Positions 7,663 through 15,337 of a DNA stretch of 32,062 nucleotides are shown piece by piece. The notes under the pieces are model-generated. The model saw only the letters and a program-made list of their open reading frames with translations, was not told the DNA's origin and did no database searches. Source of the DNA: Muribaculaceae bacterium (GTDB lineage Bacteria; Bacteroidota; Bacteroidia; Bacteroidales; Muribaculaceae). The position numbers and the translations under genes are program-made. Each line of letters opens with the position of its first letter. Position 1 is the stretch's first letter. The stretch covers positions 1 through 32,062 of the forward strand of contig JAFLTK010000345.1 in the NCBI GenBank assembly GCA_022511505.1, in the 5' to 3' direction.

Positions 7663-8931
7663 ATGAAACAAGAGAGAATTTTGCTCTGTCTCGCCCACAT
7701 GAGCGGGCGAGAAATGGCGTTTATCGAGCAAGCATTCCGCGATAACTGGGTCGTGCCTTTGGGACCCAACGTTAATGGTTTTGAGGCTGACCTTGAGGCA
7801 TTTGTCAACCGTCGCGACGCCGCCGAGCCGCTCCACAAGCGCGTAGTGGCGCTCAGCGCGGGAACGGCGGCGGTGCATTTGGGGTTGATTGCGGCCGGGG
7901 TGAAGGCGGGCGACGAGGTGATTGTGCAGTCGTTCACGTTTTGCGCGTCGTCCCACCCGGTGACCTACCTCGGCGCGACGCCGGTGTTTGTCGACTCTGA
8001 GCCGCGGTCGTGGAACATGGACCCGGCGCTGCTCGAGGAGGCTATCCGCGACCGTGAGGCGAAGACGGGACGCCGCCCGGCGGCAATTATCCCGGTGGCG
8101 TTGTATGGCATGCCATACGACGCGACGGCCATCATGGAGGTTGCCGACCGCTATGGCATCCCGGTCATCGAGGATGCCGCCGAGGGCTTTGGCTCGCGCT
8201 TCAAGGGGCAGGTGCTGGGTACGTTTGGCCGCTATGGCGTGCTGTCGTTCAACGGCAACAAGATGATAACGACCTCGGGCGGCGGCGCTTTGATTTGCCC
8301 CGACGAGAAGGAGGCGCGCCGCGTGCTGTGGTATGCCACTCAGGCGCGCGAGAGTTACCCCTACTATCAGCATGAGGAGATTGGCTACAACTACCGCATG
8401 AGCAACATCTGTGCCGGCATAGGCCGCGGCCAGATGACAATCGTCGACGAGCACATCGCCCACCATCGCCACGTCCAGGAACTCTACTGCCGCCTGCTGG
8501 CCGATGTCGAGGGTATCACGATGCACGTCAACCCCGGGCCTGACTATGACTCTAACTACTGGCTCTGTACGGCCACGCTCGACCCGGCGCTGCGCATCAA
8601 GGGCCAGGAGCGCGCCTATAAGCAGGTAATCACCGGCGCAGTTGGCGGCGCCGCCGGCGTCACCCATCAGGTTGCAACGGCTACGACCGACTGCCAGCCC
8701 AACGATAACGTCGAGGCCCTTCGCATGGCGCTCGACGCTGCCGGCATCGAGTCGCGCCCCCTTTGGAAACCGATGCACCGCCAGCCGGTCTATGCCTCCA
8801 ACCCGGCATATATCAACGGCGTCAGCGACCTCCTTTTCAAGACCGGCATCTGCCTCCCCGCCGGACCTTACGTCACCGACGAGCACGTTGCCCACATCGT
8901 CCGCTCAATCAAGGACGCCATCGAGCGCTGA
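7663..8931 (+). CDS. DegT/DnrJ/EryC1 (PglE-like) sugar aminotransferase
   Basis: A 422-residue fold-type I PLP aminotransferase. Visible motifs are ALSAGTAAVHLGL (substrate and phosphate loop), VIEDAAEGFGS with D171 for the PLP ring nitrogen, and SFNGNKMITTSGGGAL with the Schiff-base lysine K200. It aminates a nucleotide 4-keto-6-deoxy sugar, usually from glutamate. An Ala/Gly-rich stretch at about 308-338 looks longer than in the classical family. It lies 56 bases after the PglD-like gene and is strongly GC-rich. A perfect hairpin follows at 8956-8993, so it ends the operon. Its antisense strand carries a 415-codon open frame, which is a codon-bias shadow. Confidence 0.92.
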   Translation: MKQERILLCLAHMSGREMAFIEQAFRDNWVVPLGPNVNGFEADLEAFVNRRDAAEPLHKRVVALSAGTAAVHLGLIAAGVKAGDEVIVQSFTFCASSHPVTYLGATPVFVDSEPRSWNMDPALLEEAIRDREAKTGRRPAAIIPVALYGMPYDATAIMEVADRYGIPVIEDAAEGFGSRFKGQVLGTFGRYGVLSFNGNKMITTSGGGALICPDEKEARRVLWYATQARESYPYYQHEEIGYNYRMSNICAGIGRGQMTIVDEHIAHHRHVQELYCRLLADVEGITMHVNPGPDYDSNYWLCTATLDPALRIKGQERAYKQVITGAVGGAAGVTHQVATATTDCQPNDNVEALRMALDAAGIESRPLWKPMHRQPVYASNPAYINGVSDLLFKTGICLPAGPYVTDEHVAHIVRSIKDAIER

Positions 8932-8955
8932 CAATCCCCCGATACAACCCTATAG

Positions 8956-8993
8956 CGAGGGCGAGCCATGGAAACAGCCACGGCTCGCCCTCG
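8956..8993. terminator. Bidirectional hairpin terminator between convergent genes
   Basis: A perfect 12-base inverted repeat (CGAGGGCGAGCC at 8956-8967 and its complement at 8982-8993) with further TGG/CCA pairing inside the loop. It sits between the aminotransferase stop (8931) and the end of the convergent hydrolase gene (9020). There is only a short AT-rich tail on either side, so U-tract support is modest. Confidence 0.7.
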
Positions 8994-9019
8994 ATGTATA
9001 AAAGCGGATAGACTAGACT

Positions 9020-10042
9020 CTATGCCACCCTCGGCTCGACGCGGTTGAGCCAATTGAAGATGTAGTCGTAAACGGCGTTGCGCACCGCCGGAGCCGAGAG
9101 CATCAGGTCGTGGAGGCCCCCGTTGACGCGAACGCTGGTTACGCGCGGACCGAGTTCAAGGCCATACTTGCGGATGTCGGCCACGTCGAGCACGCCGTCG
9201 GCACGATTGTGGTCCGGAGTCCACTCGCCGCCCGAGATTGACTGCGCCGAGTGCATCAGCAGTATCGGTATTTGGATATTTGCCCGGCCGTCGCGAAGGC
9301 TTTTCTGGGCAAGCGTGATAGCACGTATCCATCCGGCTGTCACGTCGGGCGATTGGGTCAGTTTCCAGCCTGTGTTGTAGGTCCATTCGCCGTGGGCACT
9401 GCTCAGCAGGCTCTCTGAATAGGCCGTCGAGGCTCCCTGGGAGATGGTTGTTCCGGGGAACCATTTGCCCCACAGCGACACAACCGGGATGAGCCACTCC
9501 TTGCTGCCGAGGTTCCAGTCAAGGAACGGCGAGTTGAGTATCAAGTTTTTAACCACGGCGGGATGAACCTGTGACTCATAATAGGCGGCAATCAATCCGC
9601 CTGTCGAGTGCCCCATCAGGGTGATATCATCGATGCCGGCACGTTCCATCTCGACGAGAGCCGAGTCAATATCCGGGAAATAGTCGCGCAGCGAGCGCAC
9701 GTCAAAACGGTGCTCGGTCGAGGTCATCGAGCGCCCATAGCGCCGCAGGTCGACGGCATAAAACTGATAGCCGTGGTCCACAAATTCACGCGCCATCTCG
9801 GCTTGAAAAAAATAGTCGTTAAAGCCATGGATGTAGAGGACGCCGCGCTTCATTTGGCGCGCCTGCGACACGCGGTAGCGGATTACTGTCGACGTCGCGG
9901 CGCCAAGGTCGTCGGCCGGCTGTTTGACGGTCAGCATCTCAAAGTCGTTGCCAAGGACATCGGGCTTCCACTGGGTCTGTGCCAGCCCTACGCCCCAGGC
10001 AACATGCATCAGAATGAGACTCAATGCCTTATAGAGATTCAT
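9020..10042 (-). CDS. Exported alpha/beta hydrolase (serine aminopeptidase/lysophospholipase-like)
   Basis: 340 residues of the S33 serine-hydrolase superfamily. An N-terminal hydrophobic stretch (about 6-21, ending LAQ) reads as a signal peptide, so it acts in the periplasm or at the envelope. The oxyanion-side motif is HGFND (72-76), the nucleophile elbow is GHSTGG with S146, and the catalytic His is in GGLHDLML near the C-terminus. Closest known types are PldB-like lysophospholipases and monoacylglycerol lipases, so a lipid ester substrate is plausible but unproven. Its start overlaps the end of the DUF4136 lipoprotein gene by four bases (10039-10042), so the two are co-translated. Confidence 0.87.
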   Translation of the reverse strand: MNLYKALSLILMHVAWGVGLAQTQWKPDVLGNDFEMLTVKQPADDLGAATSTVIRYRVSQARQMKRGVLYIHGFNDYFFQAEMAREFVDHGYQFYAVDLRRYGRSMTSTEHRFDVRSLRDYFPDIDSALVEMERAGIDDITLMGHSTGGLIAAYYESQVHPAVVKNLILNSPFLDWNLGSKEWLIPVVSLWGKWFPGTTISQGASTAYSESLLSSAHGEWTYNTGWKLTQSPDVTAGWIRAITLAQKSLRDGRANIQIPILLMHSAQSISGGEWTPDHNRADGVLDVADIRKYGLELGPRVTSVRVNGGLHDLMLSAPAVRNAVYDYIFNWLNRVEPRVA

Positions 10043-10689
10043 TGCTTATAGGGTACTTGAATTTTCACGGGAAATTTGGAGAAGAGAGTCTGGACGGCCT
10101 CGGCTATGCCTTGGAGATTGCGGAAATTAGTGTCGCCGGGGTCCATGATGGTGGCAACCGATGCCGAATAGAGAGGAATTTTGTCGGCAATGTTGACCAT
10201 ATCCATTGTCAGCACGCCCTCGCGATATATGCCGGTAATAACCTGAGCGTTAGAGTAATATCCGGGCCAATAGTAGGCGCGAGGATACATAAAGTAGGGA
10301 TAAACGCCGTTGAACACCGGGCCGCGGGGCGGAACGGGGCCGGCCGGAGGCATTGGCGCAGGCGGCGGAGGCGTCATCGGCAATGCCGAGGCGAGCGGTG
10401 CCGTGTCGATTTCTTTCTTGACCGTCAGACCGATGTTGACAAGCAACGGCGAGTTGGGGTCCTCGCGATAGCCGCGTTCAACCATCTGCTCGCGGATTGC
10501 GGCCGCGATATTATAGTAGGTCACCATCTGCATTCCGGGGGGAAGATGACCATCGTCGGGCGTGACGATGCGAAACGTCGAGTAGTCGGCCAGATCGGCA
10601 TCGTTATAAACCTGAGAGTTGACAAGCGTGTAGGGCGAGCACGAGGCCATTAGTGCGCCGAGAAACGCCAGAGTGACAATCTTTTTCAT
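10039..10689 (-). CDS. DUF4136 lipoprotein
   Basis: A 216-residue lipoprotein: MKKIVTLAFLGALMASC gives a basic start, a hydrophobic core and a lipobox with the acylated cysteine at C17. After it comes YSTFRIV, then AAAIREQMVERGY with LLVNIGLTVKKE, the pattern of DUF4136 proteins, whose role is unknown. A proline-rich insert (about 105-128) interrupts the domain. The final part, TGIYREGVLTMDMVNI followed by helices, fits the end of the domain. It is translationally coupled to the hydrolase that follows. It most likely sits in the inner leaflet of the outer membrane. Confidence 0.85.
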   Translation of the reverse strand: MKKIVTLAFLGALMASCSPYTLVNSQVYNDADLADYSTFRIVTPDDGHLPPGMQMVTYYNIAAAIREQMVERGYREDPNSPLLVNIGLTVKKEIDTAPLASALPMTPPPPAPMPPAGPVPPRGPVFNGVYPYFMYPRAYYWPGYYSNAQVITGIYREGVLTMDMVNIADKIPLYSASVATIMDPGDTNFRNLQGIAEAVQTLFSKFPVKIQVPYKQ

Positions 10690-10725
10690 AGCCTAAAATA
10701 GTTTAGAACGTCGTTGGGTAATTAT

Positions 10726-10792
10726 TCAACTTCTCGCTTCGCTCAAAGTTGAAGTTTAAAGTTTAAACTTGAAGTTGAGTTTACGAAACTTC
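10726..10792. repeat. Nested inverted repeats between mltG and the DUF4136 gene
   Basis: The 143-base gap contains overlapping AT-rich palindromes: TTCAACTT (10726-10733) with AAGTTGAA (10746-10753), AAGTTTAAA with TTTAAACTT (10752-10770), and GAAGTT with AACTTC (10771-10792). An outer imperfect arm pair (ACGTCGTTG near 10709 and CAACAACGT near 10804) encloses them. It may serve as the mltG terminator or as a leader structure for the downstream lipoprotein gene. Confidence 0.55.
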
Positions 10793-10832
10793 AATTGATA
10801 TATCTCAACAACGTCCAAACCGCGGCCAATGT

Positions 10833-11912
10833 TCACTTTATCCCGCGCTTGTCGAGCTCGGCACGATAGCGAGCCGCGTTCTGGCAATGTATACTGTAGG
10901 AATGGGTGAAATTGTGGTAGCCCGAGAAGTCCTCGCGGGCACACATGTAAAGATAGTCGGTCACCGGGGCCTGGAGGACATCGTCGAGCGTCGAGCGTTC
11001 GGGAACACGGATAGGCCCCGGGGGCAAACCGCGATAGAGATAGGTGTTATAGGGGGAATCGATAAAAAGCATGTCGTGGGTGATGCGGCGAATCGACTCG
11101 TCGCCCATGGCATATTTCACCGTAGGGTCTGCCTGTAGTTTGATTCCGTTATACAGGCGATTAAGATAGAGGCTTGCCACGATAGGACGCTCGTCGGGCT
11201 TGGCGGTCTCCTCCTCGACTATCGACGCGAGCGTCGCAACCTGCTCGGGGGTCATCCCAAGCTGAGCCGCAAGTTTGCGGCGGTCTTCGGTCCAGAACTT
11301 ATTGCGATATTCAAGCAGTCGCTTGACAAGCGATTCGGGTTCGATGGTCGCGTAAAATTCGTAGGTATCAGGGATAAAAGCTGCCTGAAACTCAGCGACG
11401 GTAAAGCCACTGTCGGGTAACACTTTCTCACACGCTTCAAGGAACTCGCCGGGAGTCATGTCGAGATTGCGAGTAATCGTTCGGGCGAGGCGTTCCATGC
11501 CTCGTGTTGCGTTAAACTGCACTTTTACAGGTGATTGACTACCCGTAACGATGCGTCGGCTAATCTTGCCTGCGCTTGTCCCCGGCACTATCTCATAATA
11601 TCCGCGAGAGCGATTGACGTTGCCCCCCTGAAGACGCCAAAGGATATAGACACGGTTGCCCATCGACGAGCCTAGGCTCGTCTTGAGGCTATCCTTCACA
11701 GCGGCAGTGCTGCTTTCGCGCGGAATCCTAACAGTTGTCGACTCGCCGCTATAGGTTGGCATGGTAAATAGCGACGCCGCCACAACAAGCGCCACCGCTA
11801 CCGACGCCACAATGATAATCGCCAGACTGTGGCGCGCAACAAATTGGCCCACAGTCCCTTCATTCTTGCCTCGCTTCCCCGAGGCCGCTTTCTTCTTTTT
11901 TGGTGTATTCAT
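10833..11912 (-). CDS. mltG: Endolytic murein transglycosylase MltG (YceG-like)
   Basis: 359 residues from the ATG at 11912. A longer frame to 11960 would run through the promoter and adds an unlikely N-terminus. A lysine-rich cytoplasmic start is followed by one membrane helix (about 28-50), a LysM-like part, and the YceG domain: LASIVEEETAKPDERPIVASLYLNRL with the catalytic Glu at E233, LQADPTVKYAMGD, and SPYNTYLYRGLPPGPI. MltG cleaves nascent glycan strands in the periplasm and sets peptidoglycan strand length. It is separated from the following lipoprotein gene by 143 bases of palindromic DNA. A well-formed Bacteroidales promoter lies so close to the ATG that the transcript would be nearly leaderless. 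Confidence 0.93.
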   Translation of the reverse strand: MNTPKKKKAASGKRGKNEGTVGQFVARHSLAIIIVASVAVALVVAASLFTMPTYSGESTTVRIPRESSTAAVKDSLKTSLGSSMGNRVYILWRLQGGNVNRSRGYYEIVPGTSAGKISRRIVTGSQSPVKVQFNATRGMERLARTITRNLDMTPGEFLEACEKVLPDSGFTVAEFQAAFIPDTYEFYATIEPESLVKRLLEYRNKFWTEDRRKLAAQLGMTPEQVATLASIVEEETAKPDERPIVASLYLNRLYNGIKLQADPTVKYAMGDESIRRITHDMLFIDSPYNTYLYRGLPPGPIRVPERSTLDDVLQAPVTDYLYMCAREDFSGYHNFTHSYSIHCQNAARYRAELDKRGIK

Positions 11913-11916
11913 ACCG

Positions 11917-11948
11917 CAAAAGTAACAAAAACCTCCCACCCTTGCAAA
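11917..11948 (-). promoter_or_regulatory. Bacteroidales promoter of mltG
   Basis: On the minus strand TTTG (11948-11945), a 20-base spacer, then TACTTTTG (11924-11917), matching TTTG-N19-21-TAnnTTTG. The -7 box ends four bases before the mltG ATG, which implies a start point at or next to the start codon. Confidence 0.75.
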
Positions 11949-11953
11949 TTGCT
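11927..11953. repeat. 27-base direct repeat, copy 1
   Basis: This copy contains the -33 element and spacer of the mltG promoter (core GCAAATTGCT). It recurs in the same orientation at 12810-12836 with only two mismatches in 27 bases. The two copies bracket an AT-rich patch that carries the orphan membrane protein at 12137. Confidence 0.7.
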
Positions 11954-12047
11954 CCACCACTATTAGTAAGACACATTCTCGCTAAACATTTATGCACCGT
12001 TTTTACTGCAAAACCGATTCCCCATTAGTAAACTCCCGGAAATTTCA

Positions 12048-12055
12048 TATATTTG
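12048..12055 (+). promoter_or_regulatory. Possible -7 promoter box for the membrane-protein gene
   Basis: TATATTTG fits TAnnTTTG and lies about 80 bases before the ATG at 12137. No TTTG is seen at the usual spacing, so support is partial. Confidence 0.4.
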
Positions 12056-12136
12056 CAAAACCAAAGTTTGTTCTCAAAGCAAATCCGATAACAAGCAAAT
12101 AAAACGTGTTACAAACGTTGCATTGAATAAAACAAG

Positions 12137-12586
12137 ATGAAGCGCATGGTAAGGCTATATCTTTTGTTAATAAAAAGAATGACAATTGCTTTGACAATTG
12201 TCACGACATTGCTGTCTTTGATAATTTTTGTTTTTGGCGCAGGTCCGGGATTTTATATCTTGTTCGTTCTATATTTGTTGATTCCCCTAAGTCTAATTGA
12301 TAATGCGACAATGTTATTTTGTGCCGTCACAGGAATCATTGATATACAAAGAATATCTAAACGAGAAATCTATTGGTTTAGCACGATTAGTGAATTTTTG
12401 ACTATTTATCTTTGGCTAATAATATCTTCACAAGATTTTGATTTCCCAATCATTGCATATTTTTATACTCTCCCGTCTTATTTGCTATTCTTTATAATTA
12501 TTGGGAAAGCAATTAAGACGGTATATCCCCGTCTCTATGACCGAGTTGTTTACTTCAGATTTCTCAAGATCACTGATTTAAAATAA
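12137..12586 (+). CDS. Small integral membrane protein of unknown function
   Basis: 149 residues that I do not recognise. There are about four hydrophobic segments (roughly 16-35, 38-55 followed by 58-70, 84-98, and 105-124), a basic N-terminus (MKRMVRLYLLLIKR), and a short basic C-terminus ending in TDLK. There are few charged residues and no catalytic motif. Codon use is AT-rich, unlike mltG on one side and the agmatine operon on the other, which suggests recent acquisition. It stands alone with no partner gene. The start at 12137 is the first ATG of the frame. Confidence 0.6.
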   Translation: MKRMVRLYLLLIKRMTIALTIVTTLLSLIIFVFGAGPGFYILFVLYLLIPLSLIDNATMLFCAVTGIIDIQRISKREIYWFSTISEFLTIYLWLIISSQDFDFPIIAYFYTLPSYLLFFIIIGKAIKTVYPRLYDRVVYFRFLKITDLK

Positions 12587-12770
12587 TTACAATCCCAAAC
12601 CAAGTTCCCTTGATAAGTAACCACGGCTTGTTTATTTAAATTTTTTCATTTGAGTAATTTGCGGTTGTTGTCGCCATTCTCTAAAATATCCATTTGATGA
12701 ATAGCTATCTGATTAAGTTTTGTCAATCCATTCAGTAGCACTTAACACAAAAGATGGTAACCTTGCCGAC

Positions 12771-12804
12771 ATTCTAAAGTGGTCAAATTCGACCACTTTA
12801 GAAT
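12771..12804. repeat. Perfect 14-base inverted repeat
   Basis: ATTCTAAAGTGGTC at 12771-12784 and its exact complement at 12791-12804 around a 6-base loop. The following bases are A-rich, not T-rich, on the + strand, so it is not a standard terminator of the 12137 gene. It may be a protein-binding operator or the end of a small mobile sequence. Confidence 0.6.
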
Positions 12805-12809
12805 TAGAA

Positions 12810-12836
12810 AAAAACCTCCCATCCATGCAAATTGCT
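12810..12836. repeat. 27-base direct repeat, copy 2
   Basis: Same orientation as 11927-11953 with two mismatches. Here the TTTG is kept, but no TAnnTTTG lies at the matching distance, so this copy has no promoter function of its own. Confidence 0.7.
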
Positions 12837-12852
12837 AAAAAATTATAATTAT

Positions 12853-12883
12853 TTTGCTGATAGAAATTTATTTATTACTTTTG
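12853..12883 (+). promoter_or_regulatory. Promoter of the agmatine-to-putrescine operon
   Basis: TTTG (12853-12856), a 19-base spacer and TACTTTTG (12876-12883) give a full match to the Bacteroidales pattern. The leader to the first ATG (12971) is about 85 bases. Confidence 0.75.
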
Positions 12884-12970
12884 GCCGACGCAATTAATAA
12901 CAATTTGGCGGGCGATGTTGACTATCGCGCGACTTTATTATTAATCTCTCTAACACTCTGATTGGATTAA

Positions 12971-13207
12971 ATGGACAACATCATTGACATTTTTAATCAT
13001 ATCCTCCACCAAGCCGACAGTATCGACGTGGCCGACTTTGAGTTCAAAAAACTTATCAACGAGGACGCTGACATTAAGCAGATGTATCGGCAATGGTGTC
13101 ACGAGGTTGGCAGTAGTGAGAAAAATGGCTTTTTGGACTACTGCGATGAATACATGGAGTCGCGAGACTCAATTTGGGACACATTGAACGACTATGACGC
13201 AGAATAA
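12971..13207 (+). CDS. Small acidic protein of unknown function upstream of aguA
   Basis: 78 residues, strongly acidic (many Asp and Glu, ending NDYDAE), predicted mostly helical, with no signal peptide or membrane segment. Two cysteines (in QWCHEVG and LDYCDEY) are the only obvious special residues. I do not recognise the family. It is the first gene after a good promoter, and its last 14 bases overlap the agmatine deiminase ATG, so it is translated with that enzyme and may help or regulate it. Confidence 0.7.
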   Translation: MDNIIDIFNHILHQADSIDVADFEFKKLINEDADIKQMYRQWCHEVGSSEKNGFLDYCDEYMESRDSIWDTLNDYDAE

Positions 13208-14240
13208 ACGACGCCTCGAGCGGCGCTTCCCCGCCGAGTGGGAGCGGCACACGGCCGTGCTACTGGCGTGGCCCCACAAAGATACCGACTGGGCTTACAT
13301 GCTTGACGAAATCACTGAGTGCTATATCTCTATCATCGAGACAATTACCATCAACAGCCGTGTCATTCTGCTGGCTCCCGACGCCGAGGTGCCGCGCGAG
13401 CGACTGAAGCATATTGACCCCGAGCGGTTGATTATCGTCGAGGTGCCGACCAACGACACTTGGACGCGTGACTACGGCCCGCTGACCGTCACCGACTGCG
13501 GGCGACCGCGCCTGTGCAACTTCCAGTTCAACGGCTGGGGGCTCAAGTTTGCCGCGTGCCACGACAACCGTGTGACCGAGCGGTTGCGAGATGCCGGCTT
13601 GCTTGCAGTGCCGGTAGAGAACCGCCTCGACTTTGTGCTCGAGGGTGGCTCGGTTGAAAGCGACGGCCGCGGCACGCTCTTGACCACTTCCCACTGCCTG
13701 ATGGCGCCCAACCGAAACAACACGATGTCGCGCATCCAGCTCGAGCGCTATCTCAAAGACTGCTTCGGGCTGAACCACATCCTGTGGCTCGACAACGGCT
13801 CCCTTGCCGGTGACGATACCGACTCCCATATCGATACCCTCGCGCGCCTCGCGCCCGACAATACCATCATCTATACCGGCTGCCAAGACGCCAATGACGA
13901 GCACTTTGCCGACCTCCAATGTATGGCCGACCAACTGCGCGGCCTGCGCACTCGCGACGGCCTCCCCTACAATCTCGTCGAACTACCCCTCCCCGACCCC
14001 ATTTTTGACGACGAGGGGAACCGCTTGCCGGCAACCTACACCAACTATCTCGTTGACGACCGTACGCTCATCATGCCCACCTACCGCCAGCCCGACAAGG
14101 ACACGCTGGCGGCCCGTATGCTGAAAATTTCTTTCCCAAACCACGAGTTGCTGACAGTCGACTGCGTGCCGCTTATAAAGCAGCACGGCTCGCTCCACTG
14201 TGCAACAATGCAACTTTACCCCGACACTATCACATTATGA
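13194..14240 (+). CDS. aguA: Agmatine deiminase (Porphyromonas-type PAD family)
   Basis: 348 residues of the guanidine-modifying-enzyme fold. It hydrolyses agmatine to N-carbamoylputrescine and ammonia. Family landmarks are AWPHKDTDW (25-33), the substrate-binding WTRDYGP (90-96), EGGSVESDG (150-158), the catalytic His in DSHIDTLAR (H212), and the nucleophilic Cys C336 in KQHGSLHCATMQ near the C-terminus. The length is normal. It overlaps the small acidic gene upstream by 14 bases and the amidase downstream by four (ATGA, 14237-14240). The pairing with aguB is the standard two-step route from arginine-derived agmatine to putrescine. Confidence 0.95.
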   Translation: MTQNKRRLERRFPAEWERHTAVLLAWPHKDTDWAYMLDEITECYISIIETITINSRVILLAPDAEVPRERLKHIDPERLIIVEVPTNDTWTRDYGPLTVTDCGRPRLCNFQFNGWGLKFAACHDNRVTERLRDAGLLAVPVENRLDFVLEGGSVESDGRGTLLTTSHCLMAPNRNNTMSRIQLERYLKDCFGLNHILWLDNGSLAGDDTDSHIDTLARLAPDNTIIYTGCQDANDEHFADLQCMADQLRGLRTRDGLPYNLVELPLPDPIFDDEGNRLPATYTNYLVDDRTLIMPTYRQPDKDTLAARMLKISFPNHELLTVDCVPLIKQHGSLHCATMQLYPDTITL

Positions 14241-15130
14241 ATCGTCCCATATTGAAAACCGGAATCATCCAGCAACGCAACAGCGACTCGGCGGCCGACA
14301 ACCGCTCGCGCATCGCCGAGAAAGTGCGACTCCTTGCCGCCGATGGAGCTCAACTAATTGTAAACCAAGAACTTCACGACTCGCTATATTTCTGTCAAAC
14401 CGAGAATACAGACCTTTTTGACCTTGCCGTAGACCTCGACGGCGAGGCAACAGAGTTTTACTCGGCGCTTGCTCGCGAGACCGGTGTAGTCTTGGTGACA
14501 TCGCTTTTCGAGCGACGCGCCGCCGGACTGTATCACAACACCGCCATCGTTTTTGACACCGACGGCAGCGAGGCCGGGCGTTATCGCAAAATGCACATCC
14601 CCGACGACCCGGCATATTACGAAAAATTCTATTTCACCCCCGGCGACCTTGGGTTCAAGCCCATCGACACGTCGGTCGGGCGCCTTGGCGTGCTCGTGTG
14701 CTGGGACCAGTGGTATCCCGAGGCCGCGCGTCTTATGGCTCTCGCCGGCGCCGAGATACTCATCTACCCTACCGCCATCGGCTGGGAATCCACCGACACC
14801 CCCGAGGAGCAGGCACGCCAACGCGAGGCCTGGACCACGGTTCAGCGCGGCCACGCCGTTGCCAACGGGCTACCCGTCGTCACCGTCAACCGCGTGGGCC
14901 ACGAGCCCGACCCGAGCGGCGCAACCGGTGGTATCCAATTCTGGGGTTCAAGTTTTGTTGCCGGGCCGCAGGGCGAACTGCTCTACCGTGCCGGCGACAC
15001 CGACGAGGAAACCGCCATCATCGACATCGATATGCGCCGTAGCGAGCTCGTGCGCCGCTGGTGGCCTTTCCTCCGCGACCGTCGCATCGACCACTACGCC
15101 GACCTAACCAAGCGCTTCATTGACCGCTAA
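14237..15130 (+). CDS. aguB: N-carbamoylputrescine amidase (nitrilase superfamily)
   Basis: 297 residues of the carbon-nitrogen hydrolase family with the complete Glu-Lys-Cys triad: E45 in VNQELHD, K118 in YRKMHIPDD, and C155 in VLVCWDQWYPEAARL. It hydrolyses N-carbamoylputrescine to putrescine, carbon dioxide and ammonia in the cytoplasm. The sequence YYEKFYFTPGDLGF is characteristic of the plant- and Pseudomonas-type enzyme. It is coupled to aguA by a four-base overlap and is the last gene of the operon. Confidence 0.95.
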   Translation: MNRPILKTGIIQQRNSDSAADNRSRIAEKVRLLAADGAQLIVNQELHDSLYFCQTENTDLFDLAVDLDGEATEFYSALARETGVVLVTSLFERRAAGLYHNTAIVFDTDGSEAGRYRKMHIPDDPAYYEKFYFTPGDLGFKPIDTSVGRLGVLVCWDQWYPEAARLMALAGAEILIYPTAIGWESTDTPEEQARQREAWTTVQRGHAVANGLPVVTVNRVGHEPDPSGATGGIQFWGSSFVAGPQGELLYRAGDTDEETAIIDIDMRRSELVRRWWPFLRDRRIDHYADLTKRFIDR

Positions 15131-15208
15131 CCGCCCTCGACCTTCATCTTGGGCGCGGAGCTACGGCTTTCTCTATATCAGTAGAGTCAATGTATGAACG
15201 TTGCCGGG

Positions 15209-15305
15209 CATCGCGGAGCGATGATAATTTCATTAACCCCGTACAAGCGCGAAGCGCGCAGTGCGGGGTAGCTGTCCCCTCTAAAAAATCGTCCCGGAGG
15301 GACGA
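15209..15305. repeat. Cluster of three compact triloop hairpins
   Basis: In the 366-base gap after aguB three small stems lie in a row: CATCGC-GGA-GCGATG (15209-15223); an outer CCCCGTAC/GTGCGGGG stem (15237-15268) enclosing GCGC-GAA-GCGC; and TCGTCCC-GGA-GGGACGA (15289-15305). All have a three-base purine-rich loop. The rest of the gap shows only the gene stub at 15338-15460. It may be an intergenic REP-like element or a structured RNA, and could end aguB transcription. Confidence 0.6.
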
Positions 15306-15337
15306 GATTTCACTGTGAGAAATATGGAAATAGAGAA

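Larger units (their letters stand above)
12587..12970. other. Non-coding AT-rich gap with palindrome, repeat and promoter
   Basis: No convincing gene. It contains a 14-base perfect palindrome (12771-12804), the second copy of the 27-base repeat (12810-12836) and the promoter of the agmatine operon (12853-12883). On the minus strand a 31-codon open frame (12646-12741, beginning with GTG and ending NNRKLLK) reads like the tail of some protein, but it is too short to assign. Confidence 0.5.

Noticed and set aside
7648..8895. 415-codon open frame on the minus strand opposite the DegT aminotransferase
   Set aside because: It lies exactly antisense to a gene with all family motifs; its translation is rich in Arg, Val and Ala with no recognisable fold, as expected from GC-rich codon bias.
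11913..11960. Longer start for MltG
   Set aside because: The extra 16 residues are encoded by the promoter boxes themselves, and the lysine-rich MNTPKKKK start is typical.
12646..12741. 31-codon minus-strand ORF in the gap before the agmatine operon
   Set aside because: It may be the tail of a lost gene, but it is too short and has no recognisable relative.
13260..13934. 224-codon minus-strand frame opposite aguA
   Set aside because: A shadow of agmatine deiminase; the + strand has the complete catalytic set.
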